A stretch of DNA of 64,000 bases, taken from assembly GCA_963727285.1 (NCBI GenBank), contig CAVSFF010000009.1, positions 372,001 through 436,000 of the forward strand. Reading direction: 5' to 3'. The notes beneath the pieces were generated by a model that saw nothing but the letters and a program-made list of their open reading frames with translations, was not told the DNA's origin and searched no databases. Source of the DNA: CAITWD01 sp963727285. Lineage in GTDB: Bacteria > Actinomycetota > Thermoleophilia > Miltoncostaeales > Miltoncostaeaceae. Each line of letters starts with the position of its first letter. The first letter of the stretch is position 1. Position numbers and translations under genes: made by a program. Shown here one piece after another: positions 36,036 through 45,602 of this stretch.

Positions 36036-36376
36036 CAGGCAATCTCCTGTCCGATGAGTGCCCATTGGCGTTCAAGCCGCTGCTGCAGCCCGCCGCAGAC
36101 CTGCTCGCAGAGGTCGAACACGGACGGGTCGTCGATCCGGTAGCGCGCGGATGTCCCCTGCTTTTCGCGTGCCAGCACACCGGCGCGGAGTAGCAACCCC
36201 AGGTGCTTGGAGACGTTCTGCTGAGACGTGCCCAGAGCCTCGCTCAGGGCACCGACGCCCATCGGGGCGTCGCGAAGCTGATCCAGAATGCGGATCCGCA
36301 TCGGCTCGGCGAGCAAGTGAAACCGCTCGGCGATCATCTCGACGAGCGGCGTCGGCAGAGGGTGCGGGATGGACAC
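36035..36376 (-). CDS. ArsR/SmtB family transcriptional repressor
   Basis: 113 residues from a GTG at 36376, chosen because GGAGG lies 5 bases upstream; a longer frame begins at 36454 but lacks this support. The winged-helix recognition region is ALSEALGTSQQNVSKHLGLLLRAGVL. The C-terminal helix carries DLCEQVCGGL, a C90-x3-C94 pair, the only cysteines in the protein. The pair resembles dithiol sensors that respond to metals, persulfide or oxidants. It heads the island with DUF2892-like, MMPL, AhpD-like, DUF302 and SQR-like genes and faces a divergent DUF2892 gene, so it probably represses both. Confidence 0.9.
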   Translation of the reverse strand: MSIPHPLPTPLVEMIAERFHLLAEPMRIRILDQLRDAPMGVGALSEALGTSQQNVSKHLGLLLRAGVLAREKQGTSARYRIDDPSVFDLCEQVCGGLQQRLERQWALIGQEIA

Positions 36377-36429
36377 TACGGCCTCCGGGATTGGCACACG
36401 AATTGCCCGTACCATATCGACCACCAAAC

Positions 36430-36441
36430 AGTTGTGCAACT
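36430..36441. promoter_or_regulatory. inverted repeat AGTTG-TG-CAACT, candidate ArsR operator
   Basis: A perfect 5+5 inverted repeat lies 54 bases upstream of the ArsR start and 126 bases before the divergent DUF2892 gene, inside the AT-richer intergenic region where an ArsR repressor would bind. Function is inferred from position only. Confidence 0.4.
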
Positions 36442-36566
36442 TGGAATTATCCACAAGAGATAACGGGGGTTTCCCTGAGATTCGAGCAGAGGCGTCCCGG
36501 ATGACGTCAACGGTGGCGCGGTGAACTCTTCGTGCTCGTCACCCAATTCGTCCGAGGAGGCACCCC

Positions 36567-36788
36567 GTGCCGCGCAATCTTGGAACGCTTGACCGTGTGG
36601 TTCGAGCGGTCGTCGTCGCGCCCGTGCTCATTGTGCTCGGCGCCCTGGCAGGCGCCGGGACGGTTGTCGGGCTGGTCCTGCTTGCATTCGCGGGCGTGAT
36701 GTTGGCGACGGCCGCCGTTGGCTTCTGCCCGCTGTATGCGGCAATTCACGTCAGCACGTGCGGAACCGGCCGCGCACCACAGAGCTAG
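36567..36788 (+). CDS. DUF2892 membrane protein (YgaP transmembrane-domain type)
   Basis: 73 residues; the GTG at 36567 has GAGGAGG 6 bases upstream. Two membrane helices (VVVAPVLIVLGALAGAGTVV and LLAFAGVMLATAAVGF) are followed by the family motif GFCPLYAAIHVSTCG with two Cys. In DUF2892 proteins this CPLY motif is conserved and the domain often joins rhodanese. Divergent from arsR, with a shared 190-base promoter region, it is probably co-regulated with the sulfur/redox island. Confidence 0.9.
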   Translation: MPRNLGTLDRVVRAVVVAPVLIVLGALAGAGTVVGLVLLAFAGVMLATAAVGFCPLYAAIHVSTCGTGRAPQS

Positions 36789-36804
36789 CCCCAGTGCCCG
36801 CGAC

Positions 36805-37090
36805 GGGCGACGCGATCGCGTTCGCGACGCGTGCGGTTGGACGGCCGACTCCTCGGCACTCCGCCGACGTTTCACGCGAGCACAAGCTGCGACCCGTGTT
36901 CGCCCATTGCGCTGGCACGATCTGCGCCATACCTACGGCTCACTCCTGGCCGCGAACGGCGTTGATCTCGTGACGATTCAATCGGCAATTGGCCACAGCG
37001 CGCTAGCGACGACCGGACGCTATCTGCACGCGCGACCCGCGTCGGACGAGGCCGCACGGTTCACGCGAGCTTTTGACCCTGGTGGAGCAC
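36805..37090 (+). pseudogene. tyrosine recombinase/phage integrase C-terminal remnant
   Basis: Only the catalytic C-terminus remains: ALRRRFTRAQ, then LRWHDLRHTYGSLLAANGVD with the HxLRHT box (His/Arg), then VTIQSAIGHSALATTGRYLH with the second His and the nucleophile Tyr. The preceding segment (DAIAFATRAVGR) reads in another frame, and no N-terminal domain or start is present. It is a decayed mobile-element gene 17 bases downstream of the DUF2892 gene. No attachment site was identified. Confidence 0.75.
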
Positions 37091-37334
37091 CAGAAGAGGT
37101 CGCGCGGGTCGCCAAGGGGCCGACGCGTCCTTCTGGTCACGTCGCCCTCATCGCGGGCCATCTCGATGGCGACGCTGACCGCCGCCAGAGTGGGCAGACG
37201 AATGGGTGGGTGCTGGCTCCTGGACTTGCCTCGCAGGAGCGGTGCACGGGCTGCGGTACGTCCGCAGCACCGCCACCCGGCCGGCATAGAGTTGAGGTGA
37301 GCCCGCCGCACTGGTAGGCACGCAAGGAGGAGTC

Positions 37335-37616
37335 ATGGCCCACGCGCCCCAGTTCTCGCCGGAACAGGTCCGCGACATCGGCACAGCAATCGGCATCGAT
37401 TGGGATGCCGTGCCCTTCGATCTGGCCCAGTTTCACATGGGGATCGAGGTCGAACTTGAACACGGCCTGCGCGATCCCGAGACCAATGTGACCGGTGACG
37501 ACCCAATCCTCACCGGCAAAATCGCACTTGCCCATCTCCGTGAGATTCCCGACTACTACACGCGCCTGGAAGTCATGGAAGCGGAAGGTGAAGCCGCATG
37601 GAAGGGCGGCTCGTAA
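37335..37616 (+). CDS. DUF5661 family protein
   Basis: 93 residues; the ATG has AAGGAGGAG immediately upstream. Conserved-type blocks: FSPEQVRDIGTAIGIDWDAV, FDLAQFHMGIEVELEHGL, TNVTGDDPILTGKIALAHLREIPDYYTRL. These match the small actinobacterial/proteobacterial DUF5661 family. Soluble, acidic, helical. Function unknown. A hairpin follows 12 bases after the stop. Confidence 0.85.
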   Translation: MAHAPQFSPEQVRDIGTAIGIDWDAVPFDLAQFHMGIEVELEHGLRDPETNVTGDDPILTGKIALAHLREIPDYYTRLEVMEAEGEAAWKGGS

Positions 37617-37627
37617 CGGCGTCGCCC

Positions 37628-37654
37628 GATCCCGCCGCGGGTCGAGGCGGGATC
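37628..37654. terminator. 9-bp hairpin between convergent genes
   Basis: GATCCCGCC (37628-37636) pairs with GGCGGGATC (37646-37654) around a 9-base loop, starting 12 bases after the DUF5661 stop and 43 bases from the end of the aquaporin fragment. It can act in both directions; no T run is present. Confidence 0.55.
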
Positions 37655-37696
37655 CTCGCTGCCATCTGAGTCAGCAGGCGCTGCGGCTGCGACCGC

Positions 37697-38100
37697 TCAC
37701 GGCTTTCCCGGATCGTGGGTCTCGGTAAAGATGTCGCCCTGCGCGGCCCCCGACCCGGCCTTGCCACCACCGGGGCCGCGCAGCACGAAGGCGATCCCGA
37801 CGGCAACCGCTGCTCCGACGATCGGGCCCACCACGTAGACCCAGTAGCCGGTGAAGGTTCCGCTGACCAGATCCGGACCGAACGTGCGGGCGGGGTTCAT
37901 CGAGGCTCCGGAGATCGGACTCCCCCACAGCCCTGCGAGGGCGATGTAGGCACCGACGCCAACGGCTCCGAGGATACCGACGTTCTGCGCACCGGACGCC
38001 GTCCCCAGGATCACGCTGACCAGGCCCACGGTCAGGATGAATTCCATCCAGAACGCCGCCATGTTTGAGTAGCCGTGGGCCGGGTACGAACTGGTGGGTC
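37697..38100 (-). pseudogene. aquaporin (MIP family), 5'-truncated
   Basis: Homology begins abruptly at YPAHGYSNMAAFWMEFILTV and runs through GTASGAQNVGILGAVGVGAYIALAGLWG to the second NPA box, ISGASMNPARTFGPDL, and the last helix FTGYWVYVVGPIVGAAVAVG. The first three helices and first NPA box are missing, and no other frame upstream supplies them. Upstream codons are unrelated and only a TTG could start. A truncated pore cannot work as a normal channel, so this is a pseudogene at the edge of the integrase scar. Confidence 0.75.
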
Positions 38101-38646
38101 GGGTTGAGGACTTCCCGTCGGGAACGGATGTCCTCTGGTATCGCAAGCGTCTGACTCCCCGCTAAAATTGCCCGCATATGCGCGCTCTTTCTACAGGCAC
38201 AGAGCGCGGGCCGCGGAAGCGTGGCGACGGGCGCGGTCACACTGACATCCGCGGGCTGATTACCGGATGACAGGTTGTTACGCGTAGGCGTGGCGCGATC
38301 TAGGATCGGGCGTGGTCCAAGGGCGGCGGTTGGGCACGTCCCGATGTCCCACAACGGCAGGGAGCGCTTTCCCTGGGAATCCAACCGCACTATGGCCGTG
38401 AACCCCCCCGTCCGAGGGCGGGGTCCGTTCCGTCGAGCCGGGTCGCCGCCTCGAGGTCCCCACCGAGGTGCTCGGAGAAGTGGGGGTGTCCATCCTTGGT
38501 TCCGCTCGCCAATGTTGTCGTTCAGCGGCATGGCCCTGAGAAGGGGACGGGCCCAACCGGCACTCCGGGCGCCGTGTGCTGTTTCGCGATCCCGGACGAC
38601 GGTTCCGATGCGCGCCTCGGGCAATGAGGGTTAGCGTCCGTCGCAC
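38101..38646. other. region upstream of truncated aquaporin, nothing recognised
   Basis: About 545 bases. The missing 5' half of the aquaporin gene is not here in any frame. Open frames exist but show no ribosome site or family. Probably post-deletion filler DNA. Confidence 0.4.
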
Positions 38647-40665
38647 TCACACGGACGGGGGTTCTCCGTTCAGCATCCAGCGCCAGCCTGAGAGCACACG
38701 GTGGATCTCGGCGGCGCCGACGAGTGGCTCGGCCGGCAGCGAAAAGCTCGCCGGGTACAGCAGGAACGGACGGGTCTGGGGACCACCCAGCCCTCCATGG
38801 AACGAAATCAGTTCCTCGAATGCACATCCCTCCTCGAGTTCGGGCTCGAAGAAACTCCCCACCATGATGTCGGCGACGTGCGCAAAGCGATCCGTTCGTA
38901 GTAGGTGCCGCGGCGCGTTCGGGGAAAAGGGCGCCAGCGGATCTTCGCCTTCGATTCGTCCTTCGTCGAGGTATTGCGCGCCGCGCGCACCAAGCACGAC
39001 CGCGCCATGCTCGGCGGAATGCACAAGCACCCACCCGATGTGCGGGTGCTCGCGAAGCGCCGGAATGAGGCGCGGGTGTCGCGCGTTAATCTCCTCGAGT
39101 GTCAGTCGCGCCGGCAGCTCCATGAGGTAGATCAGACCGAGATTGCCCGACCCCAGCACGATCACATCCCGGTCCGAGACGTCGTTGTCCGGTGCCTTGG
39201 TCTTCCCGGTGCGCCCGGTCGCCTCGGCGAGGGCGTTGCCGAGCGTCGCGTCCTGCTCGTCACCGCCGGCGAATTGGGCCGCGCCGCCACGCTCGAGCGA
39301 GCGCTCGACGAGCTCGTCCAGCCCATATCCATTGCGCTGTTTGAAGGTTGCGCCTTGCGTCTGCCCGTGGTCGGACAGGACCACGATCTCGTACGGGCGT
39401 GCGGCATATGGGCGCGCCCGCTCAATCCGACCAAACTGCTGGTCCAGCTTGCGAAGCGCCTCGAGGGTGTCCGCGCGCTCAAGTCCCGAGTGATGGGCCA
39501 CCTCGTCGTAGCTCGCGAACGTGGCGTAGACCGCCGGGTGCCCGCTCATCATGTCGGTCAGCACGCCATAGACGACCAGGTCGCGCACGACCACGCACAT
39601 GGCGGCGCGCAGAAACGGGTAGATGCCGCCCCGGTGGCCTCGCGGTCGGATATCGCGCCGGCGACTCCTCAGCGCGGCGGTCCACTCGAGGATGACTTCC
39701 CACCCAAAGAGGACGAGGATCCGTGTGACGTTGAAGCCGTTGGCGAGGAATGCGCGATACCCGGGATTCGCCTGTTTCTCGGCCTCCATCCGGCTTACTG
39801 TGAGGATGACGTAGTCGGCCTCGCCGGAGAGCAGGTTGCCACGGCTCGCTCCGCCGTCGATCAGCAGTCCGTGCCCGGTGGCATGGCGGCGCTCGATCTC
39901 GGCACAGTCCGCCGGGGCCGAGCAGGTCATCATGACGCCGGACTCCTTTTCGACCCACCTGAAGGCCGGGATATCCTCGTTCGATCCGAGCAGGATCCCG
40001 GCCTGGGATGCACCGGTCTGCGAGCTGAGATCGGTCTCCCATTCGACCAGTCGATGGGAGCCGTCGGCGATCCAGCGTGCCATGTTCGGCGCGCTCCCGT
40101 CACGCATCGCCCGCTGCAGCACCGGCAGAGCCAGCCCGTCGATCTCAAGGAAGATGACACCGGGTCGCTCCGTCTGCACGCGCCCCGGCGAACGTCGGGC
40201 GATCCGCTGGATGACGCGGAAGGCATAGGTGTCGTCGTCGTTGGCACCGATGAGCACCTCGAGGGCGATACCCACGGCCGCGGCCACCAGCGCGACACCG
40301 AGCGCCGACCAGAACGATGCCACCGAGAGCCCGCCGCCGGTGATGTCGTCCGCGGCGAGCAGCATCAGCGCGTCAAGCACCAAGGTGAGCGCGAAGCCGA
40401 GGACGAGCATGAAGGGCAGGCGAAGCGCTGCAAGGACCGGTGGCAGCACGGCGTTGAGGACCGCGATCACAAGGACGGCAGCGAGTGCGGCGGCCAGGCT
40501 GTTGACCTCGGCCCCGGGCACGATCCAGGCCGCGATCAGCAGCGCGGCCGCCGAGACCAACCATCCCAACACCATCCGCAACGGGCGAATCCGGGGACGC
40601 ACCGGATGCCACGCCGGCATCTCCCCGAAGGCCGCCGGCTGCGTCAGCTCCTGGCGATCGCTCAT
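38647..40665 (-). CDS. membrane-anchored alkaline-phosphatase-superfamily protein (phosphodiesterase-like)
   Basis: 672 residues; the ATG at 40665 has GAGGGG about 8 bases upstream. Residues ~30-150 hold four membrane helices of the phage-holin-IV type (MVLGWLVSAAALLIAAWIVP, LAAVLVIAVLNAVLPPVL, FMLVLGFALTLVLDALMLL, LGVALVAAAVGIALEVLIG). The catalytic domain then begins VIFLEIDGLALPVLQ (metal Asp). The nucleophile region is SSQTGASQAGILLGSN, followed by ASYDEVAHHSG and VVLSDHGQTQG metal ligands. This is the nucleotide pyrophosphatase/phosphodiesterase fold. It faces one side of the membrane and hydrolyses a phospho-ester of unknown identity. Confidence 0.88.
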   Translation of the reverse strand: MSDRQELTQPAAFGEMPAWHPVRPRIRPLRMVLGWLVSAAALLIAAWIVPGAEVNSLAAALAAVLVIAVLNAVLPPVLAALRLPFMLVLGFALTLVLDALMLLAADDITGGGLSVASFWSALGVALVAAAVGIALEVLIGANDDDTYAFRVIQRIARRSPGRVQTERPGVIFLEIDGLALPVLQRAMRDGSAPNMARWIADGSHRLVEWETDLSSQTGASQAGILLGSNEDIPAFRWVEKESGVMMTCSAPADCAEIERRHATGHGLLIDGGASRGNLLSGEADYVILTVSRMEAEKQANPGYRAFLANGFNVTRILVLFGWEVILEWTAALRSRRRDIRPRGHRGGIYPFLRAAMCVVVRDLVVYGVLTDMMSGHPAVYATFASYDEVAHHSGLERADTLEALRKLDQQFGRIERARPYAARPYEIVVLSDHGQTQGATFKQRNGYGLDELVERSLERGGAAQFAGGDEQDATLGNALAEATGRTGKTKAPDNDVSDRDVIVLGSGNLGLIYLMELPARLTLEEINARHPRLIPALREHPHIGWVLVHSAEHGAVVLGARGAQYLDEGRIEGEDPLAPFSPNAPRHLLRTDRFAHVADIMVGSFFEPELEEGCAFEELISFHGGLGGPQTRPFLLYPASFSLPAEPLVGAAEIHRVLSGWRWMLNGEPPSV

Positions 40666-41187
40666 GGATACCCCTCGCCTTGCGTCTGATCGCATGCCAC
40701 ACGAGGTGTGGGCCCCACAACGCGATATGTCTCGTAGGTGACCCCGGTGAAGGCGACCCGGCGGTGGCCTCGCGCCCACGTCGCTCCAACCCAGGGATGG
40801 TCCGTCGACCGTCGCAATCGCCCGGCCAATCTGCCGCTGATGATCCACGATTCGATCTTGGCCTTGCTGGCCTTGCGCCTACGGCGCCGTGCTCTTCGGC
40901 ACGCAGTCGAAAATGCAGGACGTTTGGACCCGGTGTGACGCTCTGGGGCTTCCGGGAGTATCGCGATTCGCATACGGGGGCTTCCGACACCATCCCCGTC
41001 CCGACGGAGGCAGCCATGCTGCCCGATCACCGACGATCTCGCGATCAAGGGCGATCTCGATCGAGGGCCGCGCGCGGATCGTGGCGGCGGCGGGTCGCCC
41101 GCCTGCATCACACGGCACGCCGGATCAGTCGCCCAGCGCCACACCTCGGGATCGGGCAGTTGGGGTGCCCTCCCCCCGGGTTCGACA
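40666..41187. other. intergenic region, nothing recognised
   Basis: About 520 bases between two minus-strand genes. Several open frames on both strands but none with a ribosome site or known family; no repeat or strong hairpin noted. Confidence 0.4.
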
Positions 41188-42623
41188 TCAGAGGCCTTCA
41201 ACGGCATCGAGACGACCTGACGCGATCGCCTCAGCAAACGCCCTGTAGTCCAGATCGTTCTGGTCCGCGTATCTGTTGGAGAAGTCGGTAATCGCCAATT
41301 CGAAATCGGAGGTCTTACCGAGGTACGCGGCCAAGGCGATCGCGTCGCCCGATCTCGCATGGGCCCGCGCCAGGGTCCAGCCGCAGAACCCGGCGTACAT
41401 CTTGAGCGCCATGGGGGTCATCGACTCGACAAGCGCCGACCCCTTCATGTCGCGCAGCTGGCGCCAGTAGAGATAGCGGTCGGCCTCGTGGCCCTTGGTC
41501 CAGCCGAGAAAGATGTCGCTCGCCGCCTGCATCATCCGCTGGCCTTGGACCACCCGTTCACCGGGCGTCCTGAACTTGCTCTTGGGAAGGTAGTCCTCAA
41601 GCACGGATCTGGTCGCCTCTTTGACCTGCAAGAACAAGGGGTCGGAATCGTCCCGGCCCTGGAGGAGGACGATAAACGCCCGGGTACCCACGCTGCCGAC
41701 ACCGACCACCTTGCGGGCCATGTCAACCAGCTCGAAGCGCTCCAACAGGTGGCGCCGGTCGTACTGGAGGGTCTTCCGATATTCCCGCAGCTGCCCGTGG
41801 ACAATGTCCACCAGTTGGTCGGCGGGAATGCCGTACATCGACTCGAAGTCACGTGCCGGGACGACGATCGGGGGCTGGCTGACGATCTGGTAGCGACCGT
41901 CGACGAGCTCGCCGAGCTTGGAGAGCGCCTGCAGGCTGCCGCGGGTGTGCGCCTTCAGGGCGTTCTTTTCCGCAAGCTTCTGCGCCTTTTTGACCTGCTT
42001 GGCGTCCTTCTTCCCGCCGTCACCCTTCTGATGTCGTCTGGATCGCGGCCATGATCTCCTGCTCGGACAGGCGCGCATACCAGATGTCCAGGGTGCGCAT
42101 CTCGGCGAACTCGGCCATCGCCTCCCGGTACGCCGTCACCGAGGCGAGCGTCGCAGCGTCAGTGTCGGCCGTACTGAACCCGTTGTTGCGGGCCGCGATC
42201 GCAAAGCTTGCCGCCATCCGCTTGACGTCGTACTCAAATGGCCCCGGCAGGGTCTCGTCGAAGTCGTTGAGGTCGAACAGGAGCGTCCGCTCGGGTGACG
42301 CGAACACACCGAAGTTCGAGAGATGCGCGTCGCCGCACAGCTGCACGTCAGGCCGGCGGTGGGCGTCGCCGCCAGGTCGGCGGCCATGATCTTCGCCGCG
42401 CCCCGATAGAAGGTAAACGGCGAGACCATCATCCGACCGTGGCGGACGGGAACCAGATCCTGTTCACGGGTGAGGTTCTGCGCGGAGAGCAACGCGACCG
42501 GGTCGGGTCGGTCCGGGGCCGGTGCCCACCCGCATGGCTCGTCGGTGGTGTCGTCTTGCGGGCGACCTTTCCGATCGCTCGCCGTTCGTCAGCGCTGTGG
42601 TGCGTGATCGACGACACCGCCAT
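41188..42623 (-). CDS. DUF2252 family protein (three frame changes)
   Basis: Conserved DUF2252 blocks appear in order but in shifting frames: SADERRAIGKVARKTTPPTSHAG; then PAPDRPDPVALLSAQN...LVPVRHGRMMVSPFTFYRGAA; then QLCGDAHLSNFGVFASPERT, LFDLNDFDETLPGPFEYDVKR; then HQKGDGGKKDAKQ...GVGSVGTRAFIVLLQGRD to DYRAFAEAIASG. Breaks lie near 42525, 42348 (one base missing each) and 42035 (one extra). The reconstructed ~478 residues are normal for the family, which resembles kinase-like folds (GDAHLSNFG, DLNDFDE). Start placed at the ATG at 42623, low certainty. Function unknown. Confidence 0.75.
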
Positions 42624-42649
42624 CGGCGCCACCCTTCCGTTGGATGCCC

Positions 42650-42667
42650 CTGCGGGGATACCCGCAG
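42650..42667. other. short hairpin upstream of DUF2252 gene
   Basis: CTGCGGG (42650-42656) pairs with CCCGCAG (42661-42667) around the 4-base loop GATA. It lies 27 bases upstream of the DUF2252 start and could be a leader structure. No further support. Confidence 0.25.
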
Positions 42668-42877
42668 TGAACACCCTAACCGCGGGCGGTGCTACTGCAG
42701 CGCCTACGGCCCACGCCTCGTCCGTGACGCGCCTGGGCGGCTCGCATCGTCGGGGTGCCTATGGCCCCCGAGCCGCATCTCCACAGAGCGTTCGGAGGCC
42801 GCGCCCGGAGGCATCTGCGCGCAGCAGCCCAGCTGGGTCCACAAACGGCCGCCGCCGAGATCGGCCCAACAGGATCG

Positions 42878-44220
42878 CTACGCTCGGGTCTCGCCCGCCG
42901 TGGCCGTCGTCTCGCTCGTGCCCGCGCGTGCACCGGGCAGCTTCGGCACCAACCGGGCACGGGTGACGTAGGCCACAACCACGGCGACGATGATCAGCGG
43001 TAGCAGGTTCGGGCCTGCATTGACCATGAATACGGCACTCAGGAGCACCGAGACCAGCGGCAGCCCGAGCATCGCGCAGACCATCGCACCGACGCCCATG
43101 CCCACGCCGGCAACCATCGGCAGCCCCGCCAGATGCGACAGCGCGATCCCGCCGGCGGCACCAATGAACATCGCCGGAAAGATCGGGCCGCCACGGAATC
43201 CGCTCAGCGACACGCCGTAGGCGATCCCCTTGCACAGAACAAGCAAGACCAGCGCTCCCGCCGAGTAGGTACCCGCGGTGTCCACGAGTGGGCCAAGCGC
43301 GACCTGGCCAGAGAAGAGCACGTCCGAGGCGGGGTGGTCGGTCCCTCGGCGTACGCGATCGCGAGACCTGCCACGACGAGACCGAGGACGGGGTCAGCAC
43401 CAGAATCCGACGCTCGACATGCGGCTTGATGGTGAGCGCAAACCACCGAATCGCCCAAACGGCAAGCGCGGCCGCGAGGCCGATCGCGATCGCCCAGAAG
43501 AAACTCGGCGACCGTCGGGCGACCCAGCGGCGCAATGTCCGGGATCGCCAACGAGAACGTCCCGAGGCCGGTGAGGGAATCAAGGCCGGTGAAGATCAGG
43601 TACCCGATACCCGACGCCAGCAGGCCCGGCAGCAAGACGACGCCCATCAGCGCGCCGCCGAGGCCCGCGGCTTCCATCATCAAGAACGCCGCAACGAGGG
43701 GCGATCCGAGCAGTGTGCTGATCGCCGCGAAACTCCCGGCGGCAGCGACCACGGTGAGCGTCTGGTCGGGGGTATCGCTCTTAGCGCGCTTGACCGCATA
43801 CGCCGCGAGCCCGCCGCCCAATGCGATCAGCGGGGCCTCTGGGCCGATGACGGCGCCCAGCGCCAACCCCGCGAGCGCCGCCAAGGCAATGCCGGGCAGA
43901 GCCTCGCCCGGAGCCGGACCGCCACCGGCCTCGAAACCATCGGCGGGCGAGTGCCCACCGCGCCCGGGGAGATACACAATCGTCAGTGCGACCAACACGC
44001 CAGCCACGACAAGCGGCAGAATCGGCCACCAGACCGGCGGGGTCGTGAACCCCAGGCCCTCCGGCAGATCCTCGAAGACCCACGTCTGGAGGTGGGAGAC
44101 CAGCGCAAGAAAGAAGTACGCCAAGGCCGCGATCGGCGCGCCCATGATGGCGGCCAGCACGAGCAGCCGCACGTAGGCCGACGAGCGGGCGAGTTCCAAG
44201 GGGTCAGGTCGCGTGGTCAC
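42878..44220 (-). CDS. CLC-type chloride channel/transporter (three frame changes)
   Basis: The GTG start at 44220 has GGGAA 8 bases upstream. In the first frame: two helices, GVLVALTIVYLPGRGGHSPADG, the selectivity-type loop GAVIGPEAPLIALGGGLAAY, and STLLGSPLVAAFLMMEAAGLGG. The chain continues in other frames as FFWAIAIGLAAALAVW, PVLGLVVAGLAIAYAEG, then LFSGQVALGPLV and GFRGGPIFPAMFIGAAGG (the Cl- binding GxFxP-type loop). Joining needs an extra base near 43510 and missing bases near 43390 and 43335, giving ~447 residues. It would move chloride or exchange Cl-/H+. The 'gating' Glu of GxEGP appears in GPEAP. Confidence 0.85.
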
Positions 44221-44526
44221 GGTGTGGTTCCCTTCGATCGACCGGCCATTGCGTGGTTGGACACTAGTTCATCGGGTCAGACAGCCCGTAACCCGTGTGC
44301 TTCGGGGTGCCCGATGAGTTAGTCGCGCGCACACCGGACCAGGTGCGGGTGCCGCCATCCGCGGGCCGACGTCGGTACGGCTGGGCCGGCGCGGCAACAC
44401 GACTCGCCGACGCAGCGCCGGCCCGAGTTCGACCCCGGGAGCCTTCCGCCGTCACCGATCCGTGCGGTGGATCTCCGGGCGCCGCGGATCGCGCCCGCCG
44501 CAACGACGGCGTTGCCTGGGGGACGT
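44221..44526. other. intergenic region, nothing recognised
   Basis: 306 bases between the CLC start and the K+ channel end, both on the minus strand. It should contain the CLC promoter; no hexamers I would defend and no small gene. Confidence 0.35.
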
Positions 44527-44988
44527 TCACGACGTGTGGCCCTGGCCTTCCGCCGGGCGTCCCGCGCGGACCTCGGCCGTAAGCAACTCAATCTGATGGC
44601 GGAGCTCGCGCACCTCAGATGCAAGCGGATTGTCGGTGTCGACGACACGCCGCCTCCGCGCGGACTCGAGGAATGCGCTGGTTATCCCCGCCGTCGAGAC
44701 GGTAATGAACCCGATCCCGACGAGCATGACGAACGCGGCGATGAGGCGACCGGCTACCGACGACGGCACGATGTCTCCGTAGCCCACCGTCGTCGTGGTC
44801 TGGACGGCCCACCACAAACCCACACCGACATTCGGGAAGTTCGTCGGGTCGGTCCAGTGGATCAGCACGCCTGCGATCACGGTGACCGTGAGCGTGATGG
44901 TCGCCGCAGCAGCCCACGCCCCCTGGAGCGGCTTTCGCGTGATCCGCTCAAGCTCGGCATCAATCCAGCTTTGCAGTTTCGATGGCAC
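44527..44988 (-). CDS. two-helix potassium channel subunit
   Basis: 153 residues from the GTG at 44988 with GAGGGGG about 7 bases upstream. First membrane helix AAAATITLTVTVIAGVLIHW, pore helix and filter VGLWWAVQTTTTVGYGDIVP with the K+ selectivity sequence TVGYGD, second helix LIAAFVMLVGIGFITVSTAGI, then a C-terminal coiled-coil-like segment (EVRELRHQIELLTAEV). It would form a tetrameric K+ pore. No RCK/TrkA regulatory domain is attached. Upstream of the CLC gene's 3' neighbour; relation to CLC unproven. Confidence 0.92.
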   Translation of the reverse strand: MPSKLQSWIDAELERITRKPLQGAWAAAATITLTVTVIAGVLIHWTDPTNFPNVGVGLWWAVQTTTTVGYGDIVPSSVAGRLIAAFVMLVGIGFITVSTAGITSAFLESARRRRVVDTDNPLASEVRELRHQIELLTAEVRAGRPAEGQGHTS

Positions 44989-45602
44989 GAAGCAGCCCCC
45001 TCGGCGGTGGTGGGTCAGCACGCGTACGGCACGGTTGCGCGCCGTCCGCGCATGGTCATCACTCAGCCCACAGGAACAGGACGGCCAGCGCAAACCGAGC
45101 CCGCATCACACCCACGAGCGCGCCACTGCGACGTCGCCGATCATGCCCGCTTCGCCCGTGCCGCGCCGGACGGGGGTGGCCGGATCGCCATTGCCGTTAA
45201 TCCGTATCGCGGCCGGTGGATTCTCCGGATGCGTCGGGGCATCCGGCGGGCGGAGAGTGACGGCGGGACGCCGCTTCGGCACGTCCCGGGAGCGATCGGG
45301 TCGGGTCCACCGGCAGGCGCGGCTTCCGGCAGACATCGTCCGGCCGCAATTCCGGGTCCCGCCGAACGAGTCCTGAGCAACATGCTTTGCAAAGGTCGCT
45401 GTACCGGCCGCACGGCCTCGGCTGTCCTGACTCACCCGGGTCACGACGCGGCGACCACGGCGAGGCCCTCGATTTGCCGGGCAGCGTCGACGCCCCGCGG
45501 CCCGACGTGCGTATGGGGGTATGCTCGCCTGCGAGGCACTCAATCGACGGTCACGGCGTCGATTCAGATATCGCCCGTGATGTCGAGGCTTGGGGGTTCA
45601 GG
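44989..45602. other. region without a supported gene
   Basis: About 614 bases. A 145-codon minus-strand open frame (45106-45543) is rich in Arg/Pro/Gly with no ribosome site or family, typical of spurious frames in GC-rich DNA. Nothing else supported. Confidence 0.35.

Noticed and set aside
38905..40689. 594-codon plus-strand open frame opposite the phosphodiesterase-like gene
   Set aside because: Shadow of a gene with clear catalytic motifs; no ribosome site or family.
42759..43583. Separate membrane protein genes within the CLC locus
   Set aside because: The pieces are successive frames of one CLC protein joined by single-base changes.
45106..45543. 145-codon minus-strand open frame
   Set aside because: Low-complexity Arg/Pro/Gly composition, no start signals, no recognisable family.
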